Assembly (NCBI RefSeq): GCF_029626105.1
Contig: NZ_JARUBH010000009.1
Coordinates: forward strand, 4,774,001-4,838,000
Reading direction: 5' to 3'
Length of the DNA: 64,000 bases
Source of the DNA: Solwaraspora sp. WMMD792
GTDB taxonomy: Bacteria; Actinomycetota; Actinomycetes; Mycobacteriales; Micromonosporaceae
The notes beneath the pieces are model-generated. The model had not been told where the DNA came from. It saw only the letters and a program-made list of their open reading frames with translations, and made no database searches. The first letter of the stretch is position 1, and every line of letters starts with the position of its first letter. Of this stretch, positions 26,668 through 35,160 are shown piece by piece. The position numbers and the translations under genes were made by a program.

Positions 26668-27644
26668 TCGATGACACGGCCGACTTAACGATCGGCCTGC
26701 ACCTGCCGTTATTCGACTTCGGATTTGGCCATCCGACGCTCACGGGACAGGATCTGCACAACCTGCTGGAGGTCGCCGAGCGGCTGAATATTCAGGAGGT
26801 GGCGGCAAGCGACCACGTCGCCTTCCCCGTTCCCTGGCTGGACGGTCTAGCGGCACTCGCGTTCGTGGCCGCCCGCCTTCCGGGTCGGCGGCTGGTGACG
26901 GCAGCATGTCTCCCGACAGTCCGCGGTCCGGCGGTAACCGCCAAGGCATTGGCTGGGATCAGCCGTTTGGCGGGGGCCCCGGTGCGGGCCGGGGTGGCAG
27001 CGGGCTCCTCGCTGCGAGACCTCGATCTCGCAGGCGTGCCCGCAAGTGAGCGCTGGGCACGTTTCGATGACGCGTTAGGACTCCTGAGAGCGAGCCTGTG
27101 CGGTGATGAACCTACGGCCTATCACGGAAAACACTATCGGCTGGATGACCCGCTGACACCCGGCCCGGTGCCCGGAACGAAACTGTGGATTGCATCGTGG
27201 GGTTCCCCGGCCGGTGTCCGGCGCGCGGCGGAGCGTGGCGACGGACTTCTCTTCTCGGCGTACATGGCCGACTCGGATGCGATGGGTCGTGCGGTGCGGC
27301 TGGCCCGGCAGCTTCGAGCGGAACTTACCGACCCCGCACCGAACACCGACTTCGAATTTGCCGCATCGACGTGCTTCGTGCACGTCACCGAGGACGCTCC
27401 CGTCGCTGAGCTGTTGACGGGTACCATCCTCGCGGATTTCCTCAAGGTGTCGCCCGACGACCTGCGCCGACGCACACTGGTGGGCTCGCCCGCGCACTGC
27501 GCTGAGCGGCTCGCAGCGTTCGCTCGGGCCGGCGTGCAGCGACTGTACGTGCTCCCGGTCGGTGATCCGGATGAGCAGCTCACCCGCCTTCAGGAATCGG
27601 TCTTCCCGCTGGCTGCCGCGTACGGCTCGAAGGTGCGATGGTGA
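26664..27644 (+). CDS. LLM-class flavin/F420 oxidoreductase in the warhead operon
   Basis: 326 residues from a GTG overlapping the previous stop. Luciferase-like monooxygenase fold: GLHLPLFDFG at the N-terminus, ASDHVAFPVP near residue 48, IASWGSPAGVRRAAERGDGL near residue 175, and VGSPAHCAERLAAFARAG at the end. Members use F420 or FMN for reductions or oxygenations. In this operon it could reduce the alkylmaleate intermediate made by the LeuC/D-like pair to an alkylsuccinate, or hydroxylate the chain. Both roles are inference. It is distinct from the LLM protein at 17.6-18.5 kb. Confidence 0.85.
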   Translation: MIDDTADLTIGLHLPLFDFGFGHPTLTGQDLHNLLEVAERLNIQEVAASDHVAFPVPWLDGLAALAFVAARLPGRRLVTAACLPTVRGPAVTAKALAGISRLAGAPVRAGVAAGSSLRDLDLAGVPASERWARFDDALGLLRASLCGDEPTAYHGKHYRLDDPLTPGPVPGTKLWIASWGSPAGVRRAAERGDGLLFSAYMADSDAMGRAVRLARQLRAELTDPAPNTDFEFAASTCFVHVTEDAPVAELLTGTILADFLKVSPDDLRRRTLVGSPAHCAERLAAFARAGVQRLYVLPVGDPDEQLTRLQESVFPLAAAYGSKVRW

Positions 27645-28792
27645 GCGGCACGTCGTGCGGAGCCCTGGCGGGACTTTTTGTTCTTGACCTGTCCGCAATC
27701 CTCGCCGGCCCCACCGTGGGCCGCATCTTCGCCGATCTGGGCGCCCGGGTGGTGAAGGTCGAGCGGCCCGGGCCTGGCGATCCGGTGCGATCCATGGGTC
27801 GGTCCGTCGGTGGCGGCGAAGGGGCCTGGTGGGCTTTTGTCGGGCGGAACAAGGAGACGGTCAGCCTGGATCTCGAAGATTCGGCCGAACGCGCGCACCT
27901 CATGCGGATGGTCTGCCGCGCCGACGTACTGGTCGAGAGCTTCCGGCCGGGGACGATGGCGCGGTGGGGCCTGGATTACGAAGCCCTCGCCGCGGTCAAT
28001 CCCCGCCTGGTAGTCCTGCGCATCTCCGGCTTCGGTGCGGGCGGTCCGCGCGAGAATTGGTTGGGATTCGGCACGCTGGCAGAGGCGTTCAGCGGTTTCG
28101 CCGCGTTGAACGGCGACGCCGACGGGCCGCGCCTGCCGCCCACGGGGCTGGCCGACTCGATCGCCGGCCTGCAGGGCACCGTGGCGGTACTGGCGGCCCT
28201 GCACGAGCGGCAGCGCAGCGGGCGAGGACAGCTGGTCGAGGTCAACCTGTACGAGCCGCTACTCAGCGTCCTTGGTGGACATGTCGTGCGCGACGCCGCC
28301 CACGAGGAGGACCCGGGCGTGTCCGCCAGCAGCCATATCCGCGGGCTCTTCGCCACCGCGGACGGTGACTGGATCGCCTTGTCCGCCCACAGCGCCGCGA
28401 CCGGCAGCGCGATTGCCGGACTGCTGGGGGTGGCAGGCTCCGAGGGACTCGATCGCGGCGCAGTTCACGATCCGGATGACGTGCATCGCCGACTGGTGGC
28501 GTGGATCGGCGGAAAATCGCGAGACGACGCGCTCACACATCTGCTGGCGGCCGGCATTCCAGCGGTCCCCGTACTGACTCCCGGGCAGCTCAGCCACGAT
28601 CCACACGTCATCGCACGCGAGTCTTTACCAGCCGTCACACAGGGAAATGATGCCGTACGCATGCCCGGCATCGCCATGGACTTCTCCCGCAGCGAGCACA
28701 CGATTCGTCATATCGGCAAACCGCAAGACGACGATCGGGAGCATGTCATGGCCGAGTTCGCCCCAGATCACAGTTCGGAGGTGCCGGGATGA
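27638..28792 (+). CDS. CaiB/BaiF-type (class III) CoA-transferase
   Basis: 384 residues, start overlapping the previous stop by seven bases. Class III CoA-transferase family: LSAILAGPTVGRIFADLGARV at the N-terminus (split by a turn), KETVSLDL, ESFRPGTM, and the catalytic Asp in GLADSIAG near residue 173. It moves CoA between carboxylic acids. In this operon the likely acceptor is the alkyl dicarboxylic acid or its amide/hydroxamate, giving an acyl-CoA that a starter-type condensation domain could use. No adenylation domain in the cluster is otherwise free for the warhead, which supports this role by elimination. Confidence 0.88.
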   Translation: MVSGTSCGALAGLFVLDLSAILAGPTVGRIFADLGARVVKVERPGPGDPVRSMGRSVGGGEGAWWAFVGRNKETVSLDLEDSAERAHLMRMVCRADVLVESFRPGTMARWGLDYEALAAVNPRLVVLRISGFGAGGPRENWLGFGTLAEAFSGFAALNGDADGPRLPPTGLADSIAGLQGTVAVLAALHERQRSGRGQLVEVNLYEPLLSVLGGHVVRDAAHEEDPGVSASSHIRGLFATADGDWIALSAHSAATGSAIAGLLGVAGSEGLDRGAVHDPDDVHRRLVAWIGGKSRDDALTHLLAAGIPAVPVLTPGQLSHDPHVIARESLPAVTQGNDAVRMPGIAMDFSRSEHTIRHIGKPQDDDREHVMAEFAPDHSSEVPG

Positions 28793-30171
28793 CATCGACG
28801 ACGTATACGGACGCCCTCCTGGAATCGGCGGAACTTCACCGGGACGGATCGCGGATCCTCTTGGCGGTCGACCTCCACGTACTGCACGAAGTCTCCTCGC
28901 CCCAGGCATTCACCATGCTTGCCAACCGGGGACTGCAGGTGCGGGACCCGTCCCGTACGGTCGGCATCCCCGACCACGTCGTCTCCACCGCGCCCGGACG
29001 CATCGGCAGCGATGATCCGCGGGCCCAGCACATGCTCGACGTCTTCTCCGCGAACCTGGACACCGCAGGCATCGAGCAGGTGGCGCTGGACAGCAGTGAT
29101 CACGGCATCGTGCACGTGTCGGTCAGTGAGTCGGGCCGCGTGTTGCCAGGGCAGGTCGTCGTCTGTGGCGACAGCCATACCACCACCCTCGGCGCGCTGG
29201 GCGCGCTCGCCTGGGGAATCGGTACGTCAGAGGTGGCACACGTGCTGGCCACCCAGGCCGCCTGGACGTCGGTGCAACCGGTCGTCGGTCTGCGGGTGAC
29301 GGGCGTGCCAGGACCGGGCGCAGGAGCGAAGGACGTGGTACTGCGGGTGTGTGGCGAGCTGTCGCCGCGCTGGGGGGTTGGCCGACGGATCGAGTGGAGC
29401 GGGCCGTACATCGACGCGACCACGATGGCCGAGCGGTTCACCTTGTGCAACATGTCGGCCGAGTTGGGCGCCCGTTCGGCACTGATCCCGCCTGACGAGG
29501 TCACCTGGAGCTACCTGGCCGAACGGCTGTCGCCGCAACGCCTGGCTGCGGCGCGCCGCCGCAGTGCTGACCTCCTGCACCGTGCCGCGGAAGCGCCCCG
29601 CGAAGCTACTGTGGACATTGACAGCATCGCCCCGCAGGTGACCTGGGGCACGAACTTGTCACACGTGGCGGCCGTGGACGGACGAGTTCCGACCAGCGTT
29701 CAGGACAACCAGCGGTCTGCCTTCGAGGCGGCACTGGCGTACGCGAATCTCGTGCCGGGGCAGGAGCTACGGACGGTGCAGGTGCAGCATGCGTTCCTCG
29801 GATCCTGCACCAACGGCAGGATCGAGGATCTGCGGGCCGCCGCGATGGTCGTGGCCGGACACCGCGTGGCCCCAGGGGTACGGGCGGTGGTGGTGCCAGG
29901 TTCGCGGCGGGTCGCCGAGTTGGCAGAGCGCGAGGGCGTCCGGGCGGCACTGACCGACGCGGGCTTCCTGTGGCGTGAACCCGGCTGCTCCTCCTGCGTT
30001 GCCATCAACGGTGACACAGTTCCCCGCGGTGAGCGGTGCGTCTCCAGCTCCAACCGCAACTTCGAAGGCCGGCAGGGTGCGGGCGCGATCACCCACGTAG
30101 CCAGCCCCGCCACCGTGGCGGCCTCGGCCGTCACGGGACGACTGACGCATCCTGTCGAGGTGACCGGATGA
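28789..30171 (+). CDS. LeuC-like (homo)aconitase large subunit
   Basis: 460 residues, ATGA-overlapped with the CoA-transferase. Aconitase/isopropylmalate-isomerase large-subunit fold: VVCGDSHTTTLGALGA near residue 122, and all three [4Fe-4S] cysteines, C340 in GSCTNGR and C399/C402 in PGCSSCVA. SSSNRNFEGRQG near the C-terminus is the substrate-binding signature. With the LeuD-like half of the next protein it would dehydrate a 2-alkylmalate and rehydrate it to a 3-alkylmalate. It is divergent enough from housekeeping LeuC in its middle part to look specialised, but no key residue is missing. Confidence 0.9.
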   Translation: MTSTTYTDALLESAELHRDGSRILLAVDLHVLHEVSSPQAFTMLANRGLQVRDPSRTVGIPDHVVSTAPGRIGSDDPRAQHMLDVFSANLDTAGIEQVALDSSDHGIVHVSVSESGRVLPGQVVVCGDSHTTTLGALGALAWGIGTSEVAHVLATQAAWTSVQPVVGLRVTGVPGPGAGAKDVVLRVCGELSPRWGVGRRIEWSGPYIDATTMAERFTLCNMSAELGARSALIPPDEVTWSYLAERLSPQRLAAARRRSADLLHRAAEAPREATVDIDSIAPQVTWGTNLSHVAAVDGRVPTSVQDNQRSAFEAALAYANLVPGQELRTVQVQHAFLGSCTNGRIEDLRAAAMVVAGHRVAPGVRAVVVPGSRRVAELAEREGVRAALTDAGFLWREPGCSSCVAINGDTVPRGERCVSSSNRNFEGRQGAGAITHVASPATVAASAVTGRLTHPVEVTG

Positions 30172-31739
30172 ACAACCTCCAAGGGCGCGCTCTTCCGCTG
30201 GGACGCGACTCCGTCGACACCGACGTGATCGCGCCACAGTCCGAACTGCTCGTCGTGGACAACGCCGGCCTGGCCGATGCCGCATTCCTGACCTGGCGCC
30301 GGCATCCGGACGGCACGCTCACGGATTCTGTGCTCAACGACACGCGGTACCAGGGTGCCCGGATTCTGCTCACCGGCGACTCCTTCGGGTGCGGCTCAAG
30401 CCGGGAGCATGCGGTCTGGGCGTTGCAGGGACTCGGGTACGAGGCCGTGCTGGCGGTGGGGTTCGGCGAGATCTTCGAGCGGAACGCGGCGCGTAACGGC
30501 CTCGCCCCGATCGTCGTGTCGAGAGAGTCGCTCGACCAACTCCTCGACGTGGTACGGAGCAGGCCCGACGAAGTGCTCACCATCGACTTCGCCGAGGAGA
30601 CCGTGTCGGCGGCCGGGGTCCTCCACAAGGGCACGTTGTCCAAGGACGCACGCCGTTTCATCGTGGACGGCCACGATGAGATCTACGAAACCCTGGGCAT
30701 CCTGGCTGCTTCGACGGGCGGGCCGTCGGCGGCCGACGACGGCGAGCCACCAGCGCCGGCCGGCCGGGCGGGTGCCGGGACGGCGCTCGCTGGCGACTGG
30801 CAGGCAACACCGTCGAAGGGCCTGGCCTCGTGGCACGAGCGGGCCGGGGTCCGGTCGACCGAGCGGCGACTGCTTGGTGAGCTCGACCGAGGGTTGACGC
30901 TGTTTCCGCGCAAGCTCATGCCCTACCTTGATCACCCGCTGGTCACTGGGCTCGGCCCCGAGCAGCAGAGGGTGCTGATCGCTCGCCGCCTCTACGACTA
31001 CCTGTCCTTCGTGGTGCACCTCGAGGCAAAGGTCGTCAACCGGGGCACCCGCATCGTCGCCCTCGACGAGCTCGGGCTCGGCCTGCCATCGCATCTGCGC
31101 ACCGACGGCTGGAAAATCTACTGCGACGAGGCATACCACGCCCTGTCTGGCATGGACCTGCTCCAGCAGGTGGAGCGCGCGAGTGGTATCACTGCCTTGC
31201 CGTATGACTTCACGCCGGTCATGGAAACGTTACGGGACGCCGGCCGTGAGGTCGGTGCGGTCATGCCAGGGCTCGACCATCTGCTCGAGGTCATCGTCTT
31301 CGAGACCGTGGTCACCGAGCTGCTGAAGGATATTCCGAATGACGAAACAGTGGTCCCGGTTATCCGACAGGTCGTCGCCGACCACGCCGCGGACGAGCGC
31401 GTGCACCACGCCTTCTACACGGTCTTCTATACCGAATTATGGGGCAAGTTGGACCGTATGCAGCGCGAGCTTGTCGCACGCAGCCTGCCGAATATCGTCA
31501 CGGCCTGCCTGAGCCCGGACATCAGCGCTGTACGGCGCAGCTTGTCAGCCGCAGGACTGACCGACTCCGACGCGACGCAGGTCATTCAACAGACCTACCC
31601 GCAGGAGCGAGTTCGGGAGGACATCCGCCGGTCGGCCCGCAAGACCATTCGGATGTTCCAGGCACACGAGGTCTTCGATTTTCCAGGTGCCGCAGAGGCG
31701 TTCGAATCCGCCGGGCTGCTACTGCCCGACGACCGCTGA
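30168..31739 (+). CDS. Fusion: LeuD-like isomerase small subunit + AurF/CmlI-type diiron N-oxygenase
   Basis: 523 residues from ATG 30168, which overlaps the LeuC-like stop; an earlier in-frame start at 30036 lies inside that gene. Residues 1-185 are a LeuD/aconitase swivel domain (SVDTDVIAP, GDSFGCGSSREHAVWAL, GFGEIFERNAARNG). An Ala/Pro/Gly linker of about 35 residues follows. Residues 220-523 resemble the p-aminobenzoate N-oxygenase family: helices with a carboxylate/His pattern SFVVHLEAKVVNRG, CDEAYHAL and ADERVHHAFY supply a diiron-site set of Glu, Asp and His. AurF and CmlI oxidise arylamines. Here N-hydroxylation of a carboxamide or its precursor to a hydroxamate is inferred. I know of no described LeuD-AurF fusion. 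A 78-base gap with a weak CCACCC/GGGTGG hairpin separates it from the next gene. Confidence 0.85.
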   Translation: MNNLQGRALPLGRDSVDTDVIAPQSELLVVDNAGLADAAFLTWRRHPDGTLTDSVLNDTRYQGARILLTGDSFGCGSSREHAVWALQGLGYEAVLAVGFGEIFERNAARNGLAPIVVSRESLDQLLDVVRSRPDEVLTIDFAEETVSAAGVLHKGTLSKDARRFIVDGHDEIYETLGILAASTGGPSAADDGEPPAPAGRAGAGTALAGDWQATPSKGLASWHERAGVRSTERRLLGELDRGLTLFPRKLMPYLDHPLVTGLGPEQQRVLIARRLYDYLSFVVHLEAKVVNRGTRIVALDELGLGLPSHLRTDGWKIYCDEAYHALSGMDLLQQVERASGITALPYDFTPVMETLRDAGREVGAVMPGLDHLLEVIVFETVVTELLKDIPNDETVVPVIRQVVADHAADERVHHAFYTVFYTELWGKLDRMQRELVARSLPNIVTACLSPDISAVRRSLSAAGLTDSDATQVIQQTYPQERVREDIRRSARKTIRMFQAHEVFDFPGAAEAFESAGLLLPDDR

Positions 31740-31817
31740 AAACACATATTTTTTGCAGCCGGCCCTTGCCACCCACCAGGGGTGGTTCATACAGGATTAC
31801 AGAATGGAGAGCCATCG

Positions 31818-33677
31818 ATGTGCGGCATCGCCGGAATGGTCGACTTCCGACAGCAGCGGCCCGATATCGAGGATGTTCTTGACCGGATGTGCTCCGCCCT
31901 GCATCGCCGCGGACCCGACGAACAGGGCAGCTGGGTCGGTTCCGGCGTCGGCATGGGTGTTCGCCGGCTGTCCGTCATCGACCTCGCCGGTGGTCGGCAG
32001 CCGATGGTGCACACGGCTGCCGACGGGAGCGCCGTCGCCCTGGCCTATACCGGCGAGGTCTTCAACTACGCCGCACTCAGGAACGAACTGACCGGGCACG
32101 GACACACGTTCGAAACCTCCAGCGACACCGAGGTTGTACTGCGTTCGTACCTGCAATGGGGAGCTGCCTGCGCTGAGCGGCTGGTGGGGATGTTCGCCTT
32201 TGCAGTATGGGACGGACGCACTGAGGAACTCGTCCTCATTCGGGATCGATTCGGGATCTACCCGCTCTATTACGCGGAGGTCGACGGCGGCGTTGTCTTC
32301 GGCTCGGAGCTCAAGGCGATCCTGGAGCACCCCGGAGTCGTGCCGGAAGTCGACATGGAGGGCTTCCGTGCGGTCATCACGTTCGTCAAGCGTCCCGAAA
32401 ACGGCATCTTCAGGGGCGTCCACGAGATGGTGCCGGGCACGGTGCGCCGAATCGGCCGGAGAGGCTCCCGGCAGAGCACGTACTGGACTCTGACTGCGCG
32501 GGAGCACACCGACGACCTCGACACCACGGTGGCGACGGTGCGCGAGCTACTCGAGCAGAGTGTGCGAAGCCAGCTCGTATCGGATGTGCCGCTGGGCGTG
32601 TTCCTTTCGGGCGGTCTGGACTCCAGCGCGATCGCCGCCTTGTCGGCGAAGGTCATGCGTGAAAAGGACGCCGGTTCGTTGCGGACGTTCTCGGTGGACT
32701 ACGCCGGTCACTCGGAGAACTTCACGCCCGACGAAGTCCGCGCCACTCCGGACCACCCGTTCGTGGCACGTATGGTGGAGCACCTGGGTGCCGACCACAC
32801 GCGCGTGGTGGTGGGGACGGATGAGTTGATGGACCCGGCCACCCGCTCCGAGGTGCTCATCGCACGGGACTACCCGACGTCCCTCGGTGACCTCGACACC
32901 TCACTGCTCTTGCTGTGCCGGGAATTCCGGCGTTCCTGCAAGGTGTCGTTGACCGGTGACGCGGCAGATGAGCTGTTCGGCGGGTACGCCTGGTTCCTGG
33001 ACCGGCACTACTACGACGCGGGAACGTTGCCGTGGCTGGAGTTCGCCCGCCGTATGGTCGGGCGTAACCAGCTGCGCAACACCGCGCTGTTGCGCGAGGA
33101 CCTGGTCAAGGACCTGGACAGTGAGACGTTCGAGCGGGATCTGTATTCCGACATGGTCGCCCAGGTACCTGTCCTCGCGGGAGAGAGCGAGCAGGACCGC
33201 GCCGCCAGGGTGATGACCCACCTCAACTTGACAGGCTATCTACGGATCATCCTTGACCGCAAGGATCGCGTCGGAATGGCGGCCGCGCTGGAGGGGCGCG
33301 TGCCGTTCCTCGACCATCGTCTGGTGGACTACGTTTTCAATGTCCCTTGGGCGATGAAGTCCTTCGACGGCCGGGAGAAGAGTCTGCTTCGTGCGGCGGT
33401 ACGTGACCTTCTGCCGCCGTCGGTGCTCTTCCGCCAGAAGGCCGGATACCCGCCTACCACCGATCCGCGGTACAACGACGTCCTGCGTCAGCGCGTATCC
33501 GAGATGCTCAGCGATAGCTCGGCACCCGTGCGCGAACTGCTCGATCTCGATGTCGTCCGGGCCTACCTCCAGGATCCGGACGGTCCGGCCGCAGCGGTCG
33601 TCAACCGTTTCAGCATGGAGATGGCCCTATACCTCAATGACTGGTTGGGGCGGTACCACATTCGACTCGCTTTCTGA
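31818..33677 (+). CDS. Asparagine-synthetase-type glutamine amidotransferase
   Basis: 619 residues from ATG 31818 (MCGIAGM), preceded by GGAGAG; Cys2 becomes the glutaminase nucleophile after Met removal. N-terminal Ntn glutaminase domain to about residue 205 (RRGPDEQG, LSVIDLAGG). C-terminal ATP pyrophosphatase domain with P-loop SGGLDSSAI near residue 267, then SLTGDAADELFGGY and DRKDRVGMAAALEGRVPF. The reaction type is ATP-dependent amidation of a carboxylate. In context it most likely turns the distal carboxylate of the alkyl dicarboxylic acid into an amide before N-oxidation. A housekeeping asparagine role is unlikely inside the cluster but not excluded. Confidence 0.92.
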   Translation: MCGIAGMVDFRQQRPDIEDVLDRMCSALHRRGPDEQGSWVGSGVGMGVRRLSVIDLAGGRQPMVHTAADGSAVALAYTGEVFNYAALRNELTGHGHTFETSSDTEVVLRSYLQWGAACAERLVGMFAFAVWDGRTEELVLIRDRFGIYPLYYAEVDGGVVFGSELKAILEHPGVVPEVDMEGFRAVITFVKRPENGIFRGVHEMVPGTVRRIGRRGSRQSTYWTLTAREHTDDLDTTVATVRELLEQSVRSQLVSDVPLGVFLSGGLDSSAIAALSAKVMREKDAGSLRTFSVDYAGHSENFTPDEVRATPDHPFVARMVEHLGADHTRVVVGTDELMDPATRSEVLIARDYPTSLGDLDTSLLLLCREFRRSCKVSLTGDAADELFGGYAWFLDRHYYDAGTLPWLEFARRMVGRNQLRNTALLREDLVKDLDSETFERDLYSDMVAQVPVLAGESEQDRAARVMTHLNLTGYLRIILDRKDRVGMAAALEGRVPFLDHRLVDYVFNVPWAMKSFDGREKSLLRAAVRDLLPPSVLFRQKAGYPPTTDPRYNDVLRQRVSEMLSDSSAPVRELLDLDVVRAYLQDPDGPAAAVVNRFSMEMALYLNDWLGRYHIRLAF

Positions 33678-33718
33678 GCGGCGTCTTCGCAAAGAGCAGC
33701 ATTGACGGGAGTTTAGCA

Positions 33719-35050
33719 TTGAGCAGCAACGCGGACTATGACGATGCACCAGTGGACGTGCTCGGCATCGGGTTCGGGCCGTCGAACCTCGCACTAGCCA
33801 TCGCGCTTCAGGAGCAGGGCTTGCTTGGCTCCGCAGCCGGCGGAGGCGGCCGGCTGCGGTTTATGGAGCGGCAGAACCAGTTCGGCTGGCACCAGGGAAT
33901 GCTGCTCGACGGGGCGCGGATGCAGATCTCGTTCCTCAAGGATCTCGCCACCATGCGAAGCCCGAGCAGCCCTTACACTTTCCTCCATTATTTGCAGGAT
34001 CGAGGGCGACTCGTCGACTTCATCAACGGAAAGACGTTCTTCCCCAGCCGGATCGAGTTCCACGATTATCTCGAATGGGCGGCGGCGCGATTCTCGAGGG
34101 TTGTTGAATACGGCTCCGAGGTCATTGGCATCGAGCCGGTGTACACGGGGGACGTCGTCCAGGAGGTTGACGTCGTGGTGCAGCGGGCGGACGGCATCCG
34201 CCGGCACCGTGCCCGCAACATCGTTTTCGCCGCCGGCCTGCAGCCGTGGATACCGGAGGGCATTACGTTGTCGGACCGGATCTGGCACAGCTCCGAACTT
34301 CTGCACCGGCTCCGCGAGATCAATGTGGCAGGGATTCGTAAGGCCCTCGTCATCGGGGCCGGGCAGAGTGCCGCCGAGGTGACCAGCCATTTGCACCAGG
34401 TGTGCCCCAACGCGCAGGTCCACTCGGTCTTCGCCCGATTCGGTTACTCGGTCGCCGACGACAGCCCTTTTGCCAACCGGATCTTTGATCCCGAGGCGGT
34501 GGACGTGCATTTTCGTGCGGCGCCCGATATCCGCCAGATGTTGCGGCGGTACCACGACGGCACGAACTACTCCGTGGTTGATCTCGACCTCATTTCTGAT
34601 TTGTTCGAGCGCAGTTACCAGGAGAAGGTAGTCCACGACCAGCGGTTGCACTTTCACAACCTATCGCGCGTCACGCGCTGCGTGCAGACACCGGCGGGCG
34701 CCGACGTCACTGTGCACGACCTGGTCGAAGGCCATGTCGAGTCGATGACTTGCGATCTCGTGGTCTTCGCCACCGGGTACCGGCCGGTGGACCCGCGTTG
34801 CTTCCTCGGCCCCCTGCTCGAGCACTGCCAGCTTGATGCCGGCGGTCGCGTCGCACTGGCCAGGGACTACCGGGTGCTCACTTCGCCACGGATACGTTCC
34901 AGGATCTTCGTGCAGGGTGCCACCGAGGACAGCCATGGGCTGTCCTCGGGGCTGCTGTCCAACGTGGCAGTTCGGGCGGGAGAGATCGCCGAGTCTCTCG
35001 CAGAGGCGCTGCGCGAGCAGGGCGAGCCCCTGACTGCCGCAGCGAGATGA
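33719..35050 (+). CDS. L-ornithine N5-monooxygenase (KtzI/PvdA/SidA family)
   Basis: 443 residues from TTG 33719 with GGGAG seven bases upstream. Class B flavin N-hydroxylating monooxygenase: FAD loop GIGFGPSNLALAIA near residue 16, FLKDLATMRSP, NADPH loop VIGAGQSAAEV near residue 211, and C-terminal FATGYRPVDPR near residue 351. Lysine hydroxylases of this family exist, but the next gene, a piperazate-synthase homologue, points to ornithine as substrate. N5-hydroxy-ornithine is the known precursor of piperazate in kutzneride-type clusters. No siderophore genes are nearby. Confidence 0.92.
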   Translation: MSSNADYDDAPVDVLGIGFGPSNLALAIALQEQGLLGSAAGGGGRLRFMERQNQFGWHQGMLLDGARMQISFLKDLATMRSPSSPYTFLHYLQDRGRLVDFINGKTFFPSRIEFHDYLEWAAARFSRVVEYGSEVIGIEPVYTGDVVQEVDVVVQRADGIRRHRARNIVFAAGLQPWIPEGITLSDRIWHSSELLHRLREINVAGIRKALVIGAGQSAAEVTSHLHQVCPNAQVHSVFARFGYSVADDSPFANRIFDPEAVDVHFRAAPDIRQMLRRYHDGTNYSVVDLDLISDLFERSYQEKVVHDQRLHFHNLSRVTRCVQTPAGADVTVHDLVEGHVESMTCDLVVFATGYRPVDPRCFLGPLLEHCQLDAGGRVALARDYRVLTSPRIRSRIFVQGATEDSHGLSSGLLSNVAVRAGEIAESLAEALREQGEPLTAAAR

Positions 35051-35160
35051 TCGACGACCGACACACTCCGCCACCTGTCCGCTCCGGACTGCCACCGGGA
35101 GTTCGTCGAGATCGTGACCGCGATCCCGCGCCGCACCCGTCGAATCACTTGGAGACCCGA

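Noticed and set aside
25510-31739. Housekeeping leucine biosynthesis or nitrogenase homocitrate synthesis
   Set aside because: No leuB, a LeuA without its regulatory domain, a LeuD fused to an oxygenase, and no nif genes; the cluster context fits secondary metabolism.
33719-35050. Hydroxamate siderophore pathway based on the N-hydroxylase
   Set aside because: No siderophore acetyl/formyl-transferase, IucA/C or uptake genes; a piperazate synthase homologue follows instead.
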